Shown here piece by piece: positions 1 to 10,847 of a stretch of 64,000 bases of DNA. The DNA is from Hemileia vastatrix. Lineage: Eukaryota; Basidiomycota; Pucciniomycetes; Pucciniales; Zaghouaniaceae. The notes beneath the pieces are model-generated. The model was not told where the DNA came from, made no database searches, and was given only the letters and a program-made list of their open reading frames with translations. Each line of letters begins with the position of its first letter. Position 1 is the stretch's first letter. The DNA lies in assembly GCA_030280995.1 (NCBI GenBank), contig JASXTE010000002.1:30206683-30270682 (forward strand), written 5' to 3'. Both the position numbers and the translations under genes were made by a program.

Positions 1-888
1 AAATGGACCAATTCCTAGCTGCCGCAAGTGACATCAGAAGCCTGAAAGTTTCAGTACGTCCAACAGAAGCATATGTTTCCCCATAATCAACACCTTCCTT
101 CTGAAGATTACCCAAAGCTACCCATCGTGCCTTATACCTTATTACCCTACCGAGTTCATCTTTTTTTTTGACAGGACCCAAGTCCCACCAATTACCTTCA
201 TCTCCTTAGTTTTATTAACTAGTTCACACACTTGATGCTCACATAATGAGTCATATTCCTTATCCATAGCCTCACGCCACAATTCAGCTTCAGAGCTGTT
301 CAGAGCTTGTTTATATGTAGGATTATCTGATGAACACGTAGCAAGATGACCATAATAGTTTGGAGGATTTCATTGTCTAACTGGCCTCCCATGAGTTGAA
401 AGATGTTCAGAAGTGGATGTATCAGAATCATCAGAAATCTCTGCATCAGGTGATACCTCAGTATCCTTATCCAGAGAAGGTTCTGGAGTTTGTCGTTGAA
501 AGATAAGTTTAAGTCTCTGACTCTTTACTTGTGTACTCTCTACATTTTCATTATCTGATACTTCTAACACATCACCCGGGACAGAGGTCTGTGCTGAAGT
601 ATCAGATAACTTCATTGGTAGAAGCGCATTTTTTGAATCAAGTGTTGGTGATGAATCAGTAGGAATGAAGGCGGTAGATGAGTCAAAATAATCAGGCACA
701 TGAATGGAAATATTTTTGTCATTAAAATAATTTTTTGACTCCAAAATTTTAACATTTCGTGAAACAATAATCTTCTTAGTAACTGTATTATAAAGTCAAT
801 AGCCCTTGGAATTGGGTTCATAACCAACAACAGCACACTCTGTTCCCCTAGGCTGAAATTTATGAGTTTGGTCTTCTTTGGCATTGTG
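1..888 (-). pseudogene. Copia-1 integrase C-terminal linker and start of reverse transcriptase
   Basis: This continues in the frame of the upstream gag-PR-IN. The stretch 370-744 is an open, Ser/Asp-rich 124-codon segment ending RPVRQ, followed by TGA and then NPPNYYG, the usual copia linker before RT. Additional in-frame TGA codons lie near 825 and at 889. Around 200 down to 1 the RVT_2 reverse transcriptase begins (KARWVALGNLQKEGVDYGET). The RT frame is offset by one base from the upstream frame at a run of nine A (minus strand) where ten would keep the frame, so a one-base deletion in that run is the simplest explanation. The RT catalytic motifs lie outside the window. Confidence 0.75.
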
Positions 889-3012
889 TCATATGGCCAG
901 CGAGCCAAACCTCTTAATAAATAAATAATCGACTGAATGATTACCTTCGCATGGAAGGAAACTGTTAAGAGCATCTTGAGGTGTTCTTGACTTAAGTTTT
1001 GAGTGAGGAAGTAGGTTTAGCAAATAAACACAGCTCATAGCACATTCTCCCCAAAGCTCTGCTGGACTGGCAGAATCTATCATTACTGTACAAACTTTAT
1101 CAATGAGAGTTTTATTGAATCGCTCAGCCACCGAGTTATGTTGGGGATTCCTAGCTGGTGCCTGCTCACGAGTAACACCACATTTGTTCAGGTGTTCAAC
1201 AAACTTTCCTGCTCCATACTCTCCTCCCCTGTCACATTTCAAATACTTAATTTTGTGTTCCAGTTTGTTTTCAATGTCAGCCTGGTACATAAGAAACTTG
1301 GATAAAACTTCCGATTTGCATTTCATAAGAAAAATAGTAGCATATCGAGAACAGTCATCTATGAATGTAACAATATATTTATGACCTCCAACAGAAGGTG
1401 GAACAATAGGTCCAATAACATCTGAGTGTATACGAAATAGTGGTACAGTCGCTGTTGGAAAGTTTGACAAAAAAGGAAGTTTAACCATTTTTCCTTTTAA
1501 ACATGTCACACATTCATATTCTCCATCAACAAAGTCAATACCCTTATCCAGCAAAAGTTTTCTGGTTGATTTAACGTTAAGATGTCCTAAACGCTGATGC
1601 CATTGATATAATGTTAGACTTGAGTCATGCGATAAGAGGGCTTGATTGTTAACGTACCACAAGTTCTGCTTTTGTCCTTTGTGAAACAGTTTAGCAATAA
1701 GTCGACCTTCTGAATCTAGAATTTTTGTTTCTGCCGGTTCAAATACAATGCTAAATCCTAAACGGTTTAATTTATTAACAGAAATTAAATTTGCCAATAT
1801 GTCTTTTACAACTAATACATTGTGCAAAGTAAGTTGTCGATTGATGATTAAGCTTCCGGAATAGTCTGCAGTTAAAACTTCAGTACCAGCAGTTTCAATT
1901 TTTGCTGGAGGGAATAGTGGTTTAACATTAGTGAGAATGCCTTTATCCTGGACCATATGAGACGTGGCTCCAGAATCAAGAACAAAGCAAGTATTTGAAC
2001 TGTTTGTCCCAGCAAGATAGGCAGACTCCTCATGCTCATGTTCTACTACAAGCGAAGCAGTTTCAGTGACTTCTTCGGCCGGTTTAGCTTTTTCATTTTT
2101 TGAATGTGAAGAGATCTTGAGCTTCTTCAATTCATCACGTAATTGGGTAATACAGTTCTCATCAGTATGACCTGTATGACCCAATTTACACTTGACATTT
2201 TTTTTATCTTTTCTTTCGGGTGAATTAGAGCGTGGGATTGATTTTCTCTTTTTTGACTGAGCTTTCAGAGCATTAGCATTATCATTTGAGTTTTCATCTT
2301 GTAGCCTGCGATTTGCCTCTGATTTTAGACTATCGTATACTTGCTCCAGTGTCAAATTTTTGAAGTTCTGAAAAAGATTCTGGGTGATTCCTAGCATGGA
2401 TTCATGTTGAACACTTTTAATAAGAATCATTGCGAAGATTCTTGTAGGAATAGAAAGCTCAGGATCACTCGATGCACTGTTGAACAACAAATTTTCCAAC
2501 TCCTCAAATTTACCCAGATGTTCCCTCAAGGATGAAGAACCATCCCACTTTAAATAAACGAGTTGATCTAAGAGATCAGAGACCGTAGATGCATTTCCCT
2601 CACCATAGTCAGAAAGAATTTTTTGATAAGCCAAATAGGTGGACTTGGCCTTTGAGATTAACAGAGAATCCCTTGAGTTAACAGCATTAATCAGAATTAG
2701 CCGGGATTTGGCTTCACCTTTACGCCAGTCATTGGGATCAGCATCACTAGGTCTGGCAGAACAAGTGATGTGATGAGTCAAATCATGAGAATCAAAATAA
2801 AATTCAACCATTGATTTCCAGAGAGACACATTTCCCGAGGTGAGTACAGGCACTCTTAAGAGTTTGTCATTTGACTGATCTGTCATAGCCGAAGAGATAT
2901 AAGGGCGCGTAGGGTTTGAAGAAGTATTAGTTTCAGCATTTGGCCAAAACGTTGAAGTTGATGAGGTAGTATCAGAAGCAGTAGAAGATGTATCTTCACT
3001 TGGCGAACTCAT
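889..3012 (-). pseudogene. Copia-1 gag-protease-integrase polyprotein (707 aa open, then stop)
   Basis: A 707-residue open frame starts at an ATG at 3012. Residues about 50-240 resemble the UBN2-type copia Gag. A zinc-knuckle relic sits near residues 275-287, but its second cysteine is a glycine. Protease is seen as DSGAT at 346-350. The pre-integrase zinc finger has H472, H477, C501 and C504. The integrase core keeps its D-D-E triad as D531, D594 and E630, the last in the context SVAERFNK. The frame ends in TGA at 889-891, inside the conserved segment after RFGSLA, and homologous sequence continues in the same frame beyond the stop. The polyprotein is therefore interrupted rather than naturally terminated. 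Close to intact, but not functional as it stands. Confidence 0.85.
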
Positions 3013-3043
3013 AAAACGAACTTCAGACTTTTAATCTATCAAA

Positions 3044-3548
3044 ACCTTTAAGTTATTATCAGAGATTTGTTAGTATAATAGCCCCATTAACTGTTTTAAT
3101 AGATATTCAATCACCTGTCCCCAGTGATTGTCAAGTAAAAACAGTTATTTAGTGATTAACACAAATGTCGATATAATAAATTAAAGAATAAGAGAAAATA
3201 TTGGAAACAATCAATCAGTTTTCAATAATGAAAAGATATGAGATTGGATTGCAGAGGTTTAAATAGTAAAACACAATAACACAATACCTTTAAGTTATTA
3301 TCAGAGATTTGTTAGTATAATAGCCCCATTAACTGTTTTAATAGATATTCAATCACCTAACAAATATACTAATGTTAGTCCTAGTAAACACATTAGTAAT
3401 ATAGCATAAATACCTGTCCCCAGTGATTGTCAAGTAAAAACAGTTATTTAGTGATTAACACAAATGTCGATATAATAAATTAAAGAATAAGAGAAAATAT
3501 TGGAAACGATCAATCAGTTTTCAATAATGAAAAGATATGAGATTGGAT
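3044..3548. repeat. Tandem duplication in the Copia-1 leader/LTR region
   Basis: The segments 3044-3249 and 3286-3548 are near-identical direct copies offset by 242 bp. The right copy has 57 extra bases (about 3358-3414) flanked by ACCT on both sides, so the left copy probably lost them by recombination between 4-bp repeats. The pair lies immediately upstream of the gag start at 3012 and includes the 5' leader and part of the LTR of Copia-1. Confidence 0.8.
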
Positions 3549-3718
3549 AGAGAAACTAAGAGAACAGTATCTACTATATATAATCCCATAATATCACAAT
3601 ACACCCTGATTGTTTAATCACATTCTAAGTTTATACTCAGTATACATCAACCAATGTGTTAAGCACAAATTAGAAGGCTAGAGAACATATATATATATAT
3701 ACTCAGCAACCAGTGTCC

Positions 3719-4512
3719 TTCAATAGGTTGACCATTTGAGTTTTTCAACAAACCTCTTTCCTCTTCTGAAAACGCAAAAGCATTTTGCCTAAGAACCATA
3801 ACATGTAACAACAACTTCTTTTCTTCCTGTGATAACCAATCCTCTGGTCCAAAATTAGCCATCTGAAGCCTTTCCATTTTAATCTTATTAGTAGGCACAA
3901 AATCAGGCGTAAACTTCGTTAAAGGAGTATCATAAGGATTCCTGGACAGCGCTGGCCTCTGCAAAGGAGGATTCAAATCGGGCATTGCTACATTCACTGG
4001 TTTAACTTTAACGGCTACTGGTTTATACTTTGATGCAAAACAGCTCTTTCTGCTTCCATCATTAATTAAACTCAAACGCTTTCTAATGTAGCTATGGGTT
4101 GCACCTAAATCCTGTTTTTGTCTTTTCTTTTTAATATAAGTATAACATTATCCATAATCAAAGAAATTAAAAAGCTTAGGTATAATACATTCTACAGTAG
4201 TATTCTTAAGACACCTATGAAGTACCGCTTAACGTATCCCTTCTTGTTAGACTGACTGGTCACTATCCCTGTTCCTCTCATCCTGGGAGATATTTACACC
4301 TAAAATGCCAGTCCCTAATAAAAATGTTGGTGTCTTCCTGGAGGTTTCCCTATCTTGTCATCTGAGACTTACTCATAAAATTCTCTTTCTTTCTCTAACC
4401 ACGCAGCTCCAGAATACTTAGTTTTCCAGCCACCATCTTTGGGCACTACTAAGACTGCTGTTACTGGAACACCATCATCACCCATAATCCTTATTCCAAT
4501 AGTCTTATTCAA
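3719..4512 (-). pseudogene. Gypsy-A protease-RT linker and N-terminal reverse-transcriptase region
   Basis: The reading segment 4075 to about 3700 contains a peptide (PEDWLSQEEKKLLLHVMVL then FSEEERGLLKNS) that matches, position for position, the region just before RT in Gypsy-B1 (near 14380-14500) and Gypsy-B2 (near 52000-52115). The homology stops at about 3719, where Copia-1 sequence and a short TA run begin. Between 4076 and 4512 the frame is broken by several stops. No RT catalytic motif remains here, because the rest of the pol gene is missing from the window. Confidence 0.65.
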
Positions 4513-5514
4513 TCAATAATCTATAGTTGCAGAATAATCCATTAAAAATGGTGTGCCTAAAACTGGTTTAACTACACCCATTGGAACATAATAATTTATA
4601 TCCCTCATTGCTCCTGCAACTCTAGAGCATACATACTCTGCTGCACCTATAACAGGTAACTTACCTCCACCAATTCCTGCAACAGTGCCTTCATCGTCTT
4701 TAACAGGAAGACCTAACTCCACTGCATCATCCACTGACACCACGTTGATTTGTGAACCTGTATCCACTAACGCTTTAATTTGCTTACCATTTACAGTAAT
4801 TGTTGAATACCCTAAGGGTCCTGCATAATGTGGCTCCCTAGGTAATCCAATGACTGGCTGAAATGACTGCTTTTCAACATCAAACTCAGCCCAATCAGCA
4901 ATCCTTTTCTTCCTGCACTTATCCACAATTCCATTCACTACATCTGGTGCTACTGCTGTCAGAATCCCCAATGGAACAGAGACTATAGTCTTCAAACATT
5001 GCACAACTAAATCCTTGGCCGTTTTAGAAAAATCAGAGTGAACCAGGCGCTGCATTCTCAATTTAGGTTGAGTTGCCTTCGCACCAGCTTTTGCTCTTCC
5101 AGGTGGGATCTTTGGAGTATTATGCCTTGCTCCTGGCATTCCTTCAGCAGGTACCACTCTTTGCTGTACTACCTCTGACTTCTCCAACATTGCTGTTTGA
5201 TCTTCTACCTGATGATCCACATCATAACCACCTGGTTCCATACCATCCATTTCAACATCCTCAATAGGTGCAGGTGTATTCTCTCTAGTAGTATACCCTA
5301 CTTCCTCCATATCCTCTGGATTTGCATACCTAGCACCAGTCCTTCTTGGCCTAGTAATTGTAGGTGGGGTCATTTTCTTGTGCTTTGCTGCGAAAATCTC
5401 CAAACGCGCTGGGGTAAGTGGTGCTGCAACTGTTCCCTCTTTTACTTTAAAATCCAGCACTGCGCAAGTAACTGCAAAGTTGACTGACTTCGCATCCTTG
5501 CCTTTCTCTTTAAT
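4513..5514 (-). pseudogene. Gypsy-A gag-pol segment with retroviral-type aspartic protease
   Basis: An open segment encodes a basic/acidic linker followed by a clear retropepsin-like domain: a strand ending IKALVDTGSQINVVS (the catalytic D-T-G), then a glycine-rich flap region, and VLGTPFLMDY as the second conserved block near the C-terminus. A stop follows at 4513. The first residues of the open frame (5601-5515) are not element sequence but the terminal inverted repeat of Harbinger-1. Removing Harbinger-1 and one copy of its target duplication rejoins this segment to the Gag segment at 8071 in the same reading frame. The homologous protease of Gypsy-B2 lies at about 50340-50640. Confidence 0.8.
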
Positions 5515-5598
5515 AGGGGGTGTCAGTTCTGGAAAATCCGCACTTACAAATCCGCACTTAAATTTGACCAAATCCGCACTTAAATAAGTGCGGATTTC
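5515..5598. repeat. Harbinger-1 left TIR and subterminal repeat cluster
   Basis: After the TIR tip the motif AAATCCGCACTTA occurs three times in direct orientation and once inverted within 84 bp. Degenerate forms (AAATCCACACTT, AAGTGCTGATTT) continue to about 5695. The mirrored cluster occupies about 7925-8070 at the right end. Short repeated subterminal motifs of this kind usually serve as transposase binding sites; that role is inferred here. Confidence 0.85.
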
Positions 5599-5822
5599 CA
5601 AAACACACTAGCCCCAATACTGGTGGATTTCAAAATGAAATAAGTCACTTATTTCACTCAAATCCACACTTTCTCAACCAAAAGTGCTGATTTCAACATC
5701 AAGTCCCATTTCACTGATTTGTCAGCATCATCCCATTCATACGCAGCACTCCGCAGCATAACACTTCATAACTCAAAAAATCGTACATCACTTACATCTT
5801 CATATCATATCATATAAGAGTC

Positions 5823-7082
5823 ATGCCTTCCTCACTTTCAAATCGTGATAAATTACATAAAGCAATGACTTTCATGGCGCTTGAACTGCTCTTGGACTCT
5901 GATTCCGATTCTGATCTAGAAGAAGATTTTGTCGTTTTATCAAAAATGGCCAGGAAACGTTACCTTCTTCCCAGAAAGCCTCAAGTACTTCATACCCCCA
6001 AGTACACCATCCAAACACTTCTTAACCTATCTACACCCAGTTTTAGACAGCTGTTCAGGACTTCTCAGGAATGTTTCCTTAAATTGCTTGAGCTTATTCA
6101 GGATCATCCCATATTTCACAATAATTCTCAAAAAGAACAACGACATCCTTCAATTCAATTGGCCATCACACTATGTTGTTTGGGTTCAAATGGTAATGGA
6201 GCCGCTTTGAAACGTTTAGAAAATGTCTTTGATTTAGGGTATGGTTCAGTTAACACTTATACCAAACAATGTATCACTGCCATCAACTCCTTGGAATCTC
6301 AACTTCTCACCTGGCCAACAAAAGAAGAGCGACTTGAATCATCTCAGGTTATGCAAGCAGAGGGCTTTCCAGGATGTATTGGTTTTGTTGATGGTACTAC
6401 TATTCCTTTGAGCCAGAAACCTGCTCAAGGTGGAAACAATTACTTTGACCGTAAAAAGAGGTAGATTATTTTTAACTCCTTTCATCCTCCTTTAAACTAA
6501 CACAAACAAATATATCTTCTTTATAGATATTCAATTAACGTTCAGCTTATATGTGACATAAACAAAAAATTTATATCATTCTTCGCTGGCTGTCCTGGCT
6601 CATGTCATGACTCCTACGTCTTCCAAAGAATGCATATTTCAAATGAACCTGAAAAATTCTTTGATGAAAATCAGTATCTTCTTGCAGATTCTGCTTATGT
6701 GAATGGAAAGTATGTACTTCCTGCTTTTCGGGGAGCAGCTTCAGAAGACAGTCAAAATGCCAAATTCAACAATCATTTGGCAAATTCAAGAGTCCATATT
6801 GAACATTCTATTGGAATCTTGAAAGGCCGTTTTTCTAGTTTAAGGGAATTAAGAAGTCCTCTTAGAAATAAATGTGAAATGGAGGCGGTGATCAACTGGA
6901 TTCTGTGTTGCACTATACTTCATAACCTACTTGCTGACCTCAAAGATCAATGGTTAGAGCTGTATGAAGATGAACAAGTTGATTCACCTCCGACTATATC
7001 CAACACTTCTATTTCTCAATCAACTAGTATAAGGGCGAAAATCCTTCCAATAACACTCCAACATTTTTCAACGCAATTTTAA
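5823..7082 (+). CDS. Harbinger-1 transposase (DDE_Tnp_4 type), two exons, 397 aa
   Basis: The gene runs in exon 1 (5823-6460), a 66-nt intron (6461-6526, GTAGAT...TTATAG) and exon 2 (6527-7082, TAA). The spliced frame is open from ATG to stop and gives 397 residues. A helix-turn-helix-like region lies near residues 125-155. The DDE triad is visible as D190 (GFVDGTTIPL), D241 (GSCHDSY) and E305 (RVHIEHSIG), with the family-typical CTILHNLL near the C-terminus. Length and motif order fit PIF/Harbinger transposases, which cut and paste their element at 3-bp targets. An acidic Asp/Ser stretch (residues 25-35) precedes the fold. No disabling mutation is visible, so the enzyme may be functional, though PIF/Harbinger elements usually also need a Myb/SANT partner that is not evident here. 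Confidence 0.93.
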
Positions 7083-7984
7083 TTTTTTTCTCTTTCTCTT
7101 CAAATTATCAATTTGCATGTATTATTCACTGAGAATGGTAAATTTTTTTGCATATTTTTTTGGTTTTTGAATTTGCTGTTAAAGTCTTATTTTTTTTTCT
7201 CTCTGTGTTTTCTTTCATCAACTCAACATGAAATCGCATATTTTCAGCAAACGCATATTTTTTCAGTCACTCAAAGGTTGGGAAAGAGTTGGAAGGGAAG
7301 ATTAAGGGTTACGAGGCATTTTAAATGAAGAAAAGGGTCTGGGAGAGGTTGAGAGGGGTGAAATGGGGATCAAAAGAGGATGGCATACAATGGGGCTGGG
7401 AGGATAGCGAAAGGCATGGGGAGGGAAGACAAGCATGTGTTGATAGAATTGAAAGGGATGGAGATTGGTGCAAACAGAGTGTGAAAATAGGAGGATGAAC
7501 TCTGTTCTTCGGGCGAAGAACAGAGTTCACTTCCATAAAATATTAGCTGAAACATAGTTTTCAATTCTGTAAAAACAGTTGTAAGTAATAGAAAAAGTCA
7601 CTGATTTTTTTTATATGTAATCCTTGCTTTACGAGGAGACTTTTGTGACGAAGCAGATTTTTGAGTTACCTTTTGAGATTTGGAATGTCTGGGAGGCATT
7701 ATGAAACTGGCACATAACAAGAAAAAAGATTAAAAAGTAGAAGAAATAAGTAAAAAAGAATGTAAACATGCCTGGTCAAAATATTGAAAATGTCAGGAAG
7801 GGGTGTGTGCCGAGGATTGATGGGTAGGTAGCGAGGAAGGTCAGTGTGTCACATGTGACAGGGATGGGGTAAGAAAGGAAGGGATGTTTTGTGGCCAAAA
7901 TGTGGTTGTGAAAAAAAACGGGAAAAAAGTGCTGATTTGAGGTCATAACTGACACCCTTTTTTGAAATAAGTGACTTTTTTGCA
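7083..7984. other. Harbinger-1 right half without a supported gene
   Basis: About 900 bp downstream of the transposase contain T-rich DNA, a purine-rich block (7330-7490) and the hairpin at 7497-7528. Minus-strand open stretches here are low-complexity and overlap in different frames. One weak lead is a minus-strand ATG at 7699 opening a 33-codon basic peptide (MPPRHSKSQK) with a GTAACT donor-like site, but Harbinger-2 carries an earlier stop in it. Confidence 0.5.
7497..7528. repeat. Perfect 15-bp hairpin inside Harbinger-1
   Basis: GAACTCTGTTCTTCG is followed by a two-base loop (GG) and its exact reverse complement. The same 32 bp are present unchanged in Harbinger-2 at 12522-12553. Confidence 0.95.
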
Positions 7985-8070
7985 AAATTTAAGTGCTGAT
8001 TTGTAAGTGCTGATTTGGTTTGAAATCCGCACTTAATTTAAGTGCGGATTTGCCAGAACTGACACCCCCT

Positions 8071-9183
8071 AATTTCAGGATCTTTGCCCTTGCTTGACCT
8101 ACCTTCCATAGACTTTCTATTAATATGATCTATGACCATGGCTTGCATCCCTCTATCCTTGTCTTTAAAAAGCTTAGTGCCGTCTTCCAAAATAAGCGTA
8201 GTCACGTCCTTGTAAACTACCTTTTCCTCTTTATCCTTTTGAAGTTCATTACACCTCATCCTAGTATGCCCCTCTTTATTACAATAATAGTGCACCATAG
8301 CAGAAAAAAACGAATATTGAGGAGAACTCTTGGGCCTAAATGATTCTTTTGCCTTTGCCACTTCAATTATCTTTTTCTCCAACTCATCAATTCTTGCCAT
8401 AACTTAATCTGGCTCCTTAGTGAAAATTTTGACTTTTGGAGACGACATCTGAGAAGGCAATTGTACACCAGACGCATCTTCATTCATCTCCTCATTATCC
8501 AAAGCAACCCTAGCTGCGCGAAGCTCAACTCGACGCAACTTCATTTCAGCTTCCACTGCCATTTCTACTTCTTCTAATCCAGGGTACTTATAATTTCCGT
8601 CCCTTTTTGTAACCAGCTTTCCTTCGTTATCCAAGCACCTTTTTGACCAGTCTTCAACTTCTGGCACTAATGCTTCTTAAAACCAAGGTAAAGATGCATT
8701 AGCATCACTAAAATCTTCATTACTAACTTAATATTCCACTCTTTGGTTGAAGTCTTCCCTAAAACTTTTAAATTCCTTAGGGTCTCATACACCCCCTTTA
8801 ACTTTGACCCTATTTACCAAGATATCCAGGTCCTTCATTGTATACCTAGTTTCCTCGGTAACCTTTGGCCATCTCTTGAGCATCTGTTCTTTTAGCACTG
8901 ACCAATTTTGCTCTTCATGCCTCTTTATATCCTCTAAATTGTCTTTGTATTCATTAGTTACAAAGAATAGTACTTCACGCACCATATCATATGCAGTTGC
9001 TCCATGAACTTCAGCTGCTTTTTCAAACCTGTGTAAAAACTTCTTGGTATTAATGCCCACAAAACGCAAGATTTAATCTTTACACCTAATGATTGTAGTT
9101 ACCGTCTTTGGCAACAATGCCAAAGAATTGGGAAATTTAACCCTCTCCTAACATCCCCTAGATGTAGTCGCAGTAGGATCCAT
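8071..9183 (-). pseudogene. Gypsy-A Gag (N-terminal, capsid and zinc-knuckle region)
   Basis: The Gag frame begins at an ATG at 9183 (MDPTATTSRG) and continues in one frame to 8071, with several in-frame stops: two before 9069, one at 8785, more around 8690-8740, and TAA near 8400. The capsid-like part (9069-8785) contains KKFLHRFEKAAEVHG and is alignable with the Gag of Gypsy-B2 (FFLEQFEASGNVDG at about 47965). The zinc knuckle near 8280 reads CNKEGHTRMRC, with histidine in the place of the first cysteine. Harbinger-1 then interrupts the frame at 8070. Nonsense-riddled, so not expressed as a full Gag. Confidence 0.75.
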
Positions 9184-10539
9184 TCCCAAAATATAAAATC
9201 AAAACAGAGATCACAAAAACACACACTTGGTAATTAAACCTGACAATATTAACAATACAACTCTACGCTATCCTCTCATAACGGCTATTGATCCACTGGT
9301 TGTAAACCCTACGACTCTTCAGCTGAAGCGCCGGCTTGATTACGTCCTCTTGACAAAACCCTGAAAAACTAAACAATCTAATCAAAAAATACTAGTTACA
9401 ATTATGCCACTGTTAAGAAACCAATATTAGACTGTTCTAAAGTACTAAGCAGTAGACACAATGCGAGATGGGTTGGTTCTCCTCTTCAATTTCTAAAAAG
9501 AAGTGCCTTCCACTCTTATTTTTAAAGACAGCGCAATAATGTGTAACACTAATATTTGATTAGAAAATTTATAAGTTGAGAGATGAGTTTTAGAGATCAG
9601 GAAAAACAAGTATTACTATCTTGATATTTCTATTCTTAAAAAGAGCTAATATCCACAGCTACTCCCTCTTGAAGCTCTCTCTTTGAATATGCCTTATTAC
9701 AGCAATAAAATAACTCTAATAATAGTCAATCCTACTAAATCTATATATTCTTTCTATGTTGCGCCCTTTTCACTATACTATATGAAATACACACACAGAA
9801 GCACAAATGATAAAAGACTCAGAAAATATCTCTAATTCACTTATTCTATTCCTCTTATATTCTACTTACAAAAAGACTCTCCTATCTCTATCAAATAGTC
9901 CTCCTTTTATATTTTTCCAGTACTCAAGACACAGTTCCCTAGTGGATCTCAAGCGCTGCCTCTAGTGCCACATTAGTAAAACAATAACTAATCTATTAGT
10001 GAACTATGTACACTGCTTGTAGCAACTACAGTGCCTAAAACATACCCTATGATTACTAACACTAGTATTAACTTGTTTCACTCATACTCCACATATGCAC
10101 TTTTGACTATACCTTTGTTATGTTTCAGCGCTAATTTCAGGTTTGACCCATTCTAACGCTGATACTGGTTGCCTTGAATCTTGGGTAGTTTTGTGATTGA
10201 GTCCCCACTCTCCTTTCTTTAATACTAAGTTCATAGTTCTGACGATTCACTTAACTAGTTAGCCTCCTTTATTACCTCTTTCAGTAAGTTTAACCAACTA
10301 GCCGCAGTGCAGTATAACATGCACTTGAGTTGTCCTTAAGCCATAACTCCTTGATTAATGTGTAACACATAGTTATTGGAAAGTACAAATCCATATTGTT
10401 TAGCGCTTTACAGTCCTAAATCAATAACACAAAATTCCCCATTGTGCAGCACATCTCGCTGAAAAATCCGAGCACACTGACCCTAATCCTTTTCTGCGCT
10501 TCCATTTCCTTTGTTCTTTGAAACACAAAAATACATATT
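9184..10539 (-). other. Gypsy-A leader and 5' LTR, inner part
   Basis: No gene is visible. Base composition and motifs (recurring AGCGCT) match the flank at 13096-13197 on the other side of Harbinger-2. On the minus strand an LTR could run from TGTGG at 13197 to ACA near 9301, about 1.34 kb once Harbinger-2 is removed. A TGG-starting primer-binding site might follow near 9295, but I cannot name the tRNA. The second LTR is not in the window, so the LTR limits are inferred. Confidence 0.4.
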
Positions 10540-10847
10540 AGGGGGTGTCAGTTCTGGCAAATCCGCACTTACAAATCCGCACTTAAATTTGACCAAATCC
10601 GCACTTAAATAAGTGCGGATTTCCAAAACACACTAGCCCCAATACTGGTGGATTTCAAAATGAAATAAGTCACTTATTTCACTCAAATCCGCACTTTCTC
10701 AACCAAAAGTGCTGATTTCACCATCAAGTCCCATTTCACTGATTTGTCAGCATCATCCCATTCATACGCAGCACTCCACAGCATAACACTTCATAACCCA
10801 AAACATCATACATCATTTACATCTTCATATCATATCATATAAGAGTC

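Larger units (their letters stand above)
1..3718 (-). mobile_element. Copia-1: Ty1/copia LTR retrotransposon, decayed, cut by the window edge
   Basis: The element reads right to left: leader/LTR-like DNA (about 3013-3718), then gag, protease and integrase (889-3012), then the integrase C-terminal linker and the first part of reverse transcriptase (1-888). The order PR-IN-RT is diagnostic of Ty1/copia. Its right end abuts the reverse-transcriptase N-terminal region of Gypsy-A near 3719, and Gypsy-A has no continuation inside the window, so Copia-1 probably inserted into Gypsy-A. The 3' LTR and the rest of RT and RNase H would lie left of position 1. The outer LTR end and target duplication could not be fixed. 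Confidence 0.85.
5515..8070 (+). mobile_element. Harbinger-1: PIF/Harbinger DNA transposon (2556 bp), TSD AAT
   Basis: The terminal inverted repeats begin AGGGGGTGTCAGTTCTGG and extend about 32 bp into a region of repeated sites. The target duplication AAT occurs at 5512-5514 and 8071-8073. The only clear gene is the plus-strand transposase (5823-7082, one intron). The rest of the element, 7083-8070, holds a perfect hairpin and no convincing second gene. The element is identical in length to Harbinger-2 (10540-13095) and differs from it by roughly 20-25 substitutions by eye, so both moved recently. It inserted in Gypsy-A gag-pol. Confidence 0.93.

Noticed and set aside
7321..7564. Overlapping minus-strand open stretches in Harbinger-1 (and 12346-12589 in Harbinger-2)
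   Set aside because: Low-complexity Pro/Ser/Leu peptides in two frames of a pyrimidine-rich block. Their identity in both copies only reflects the young age of the elements.
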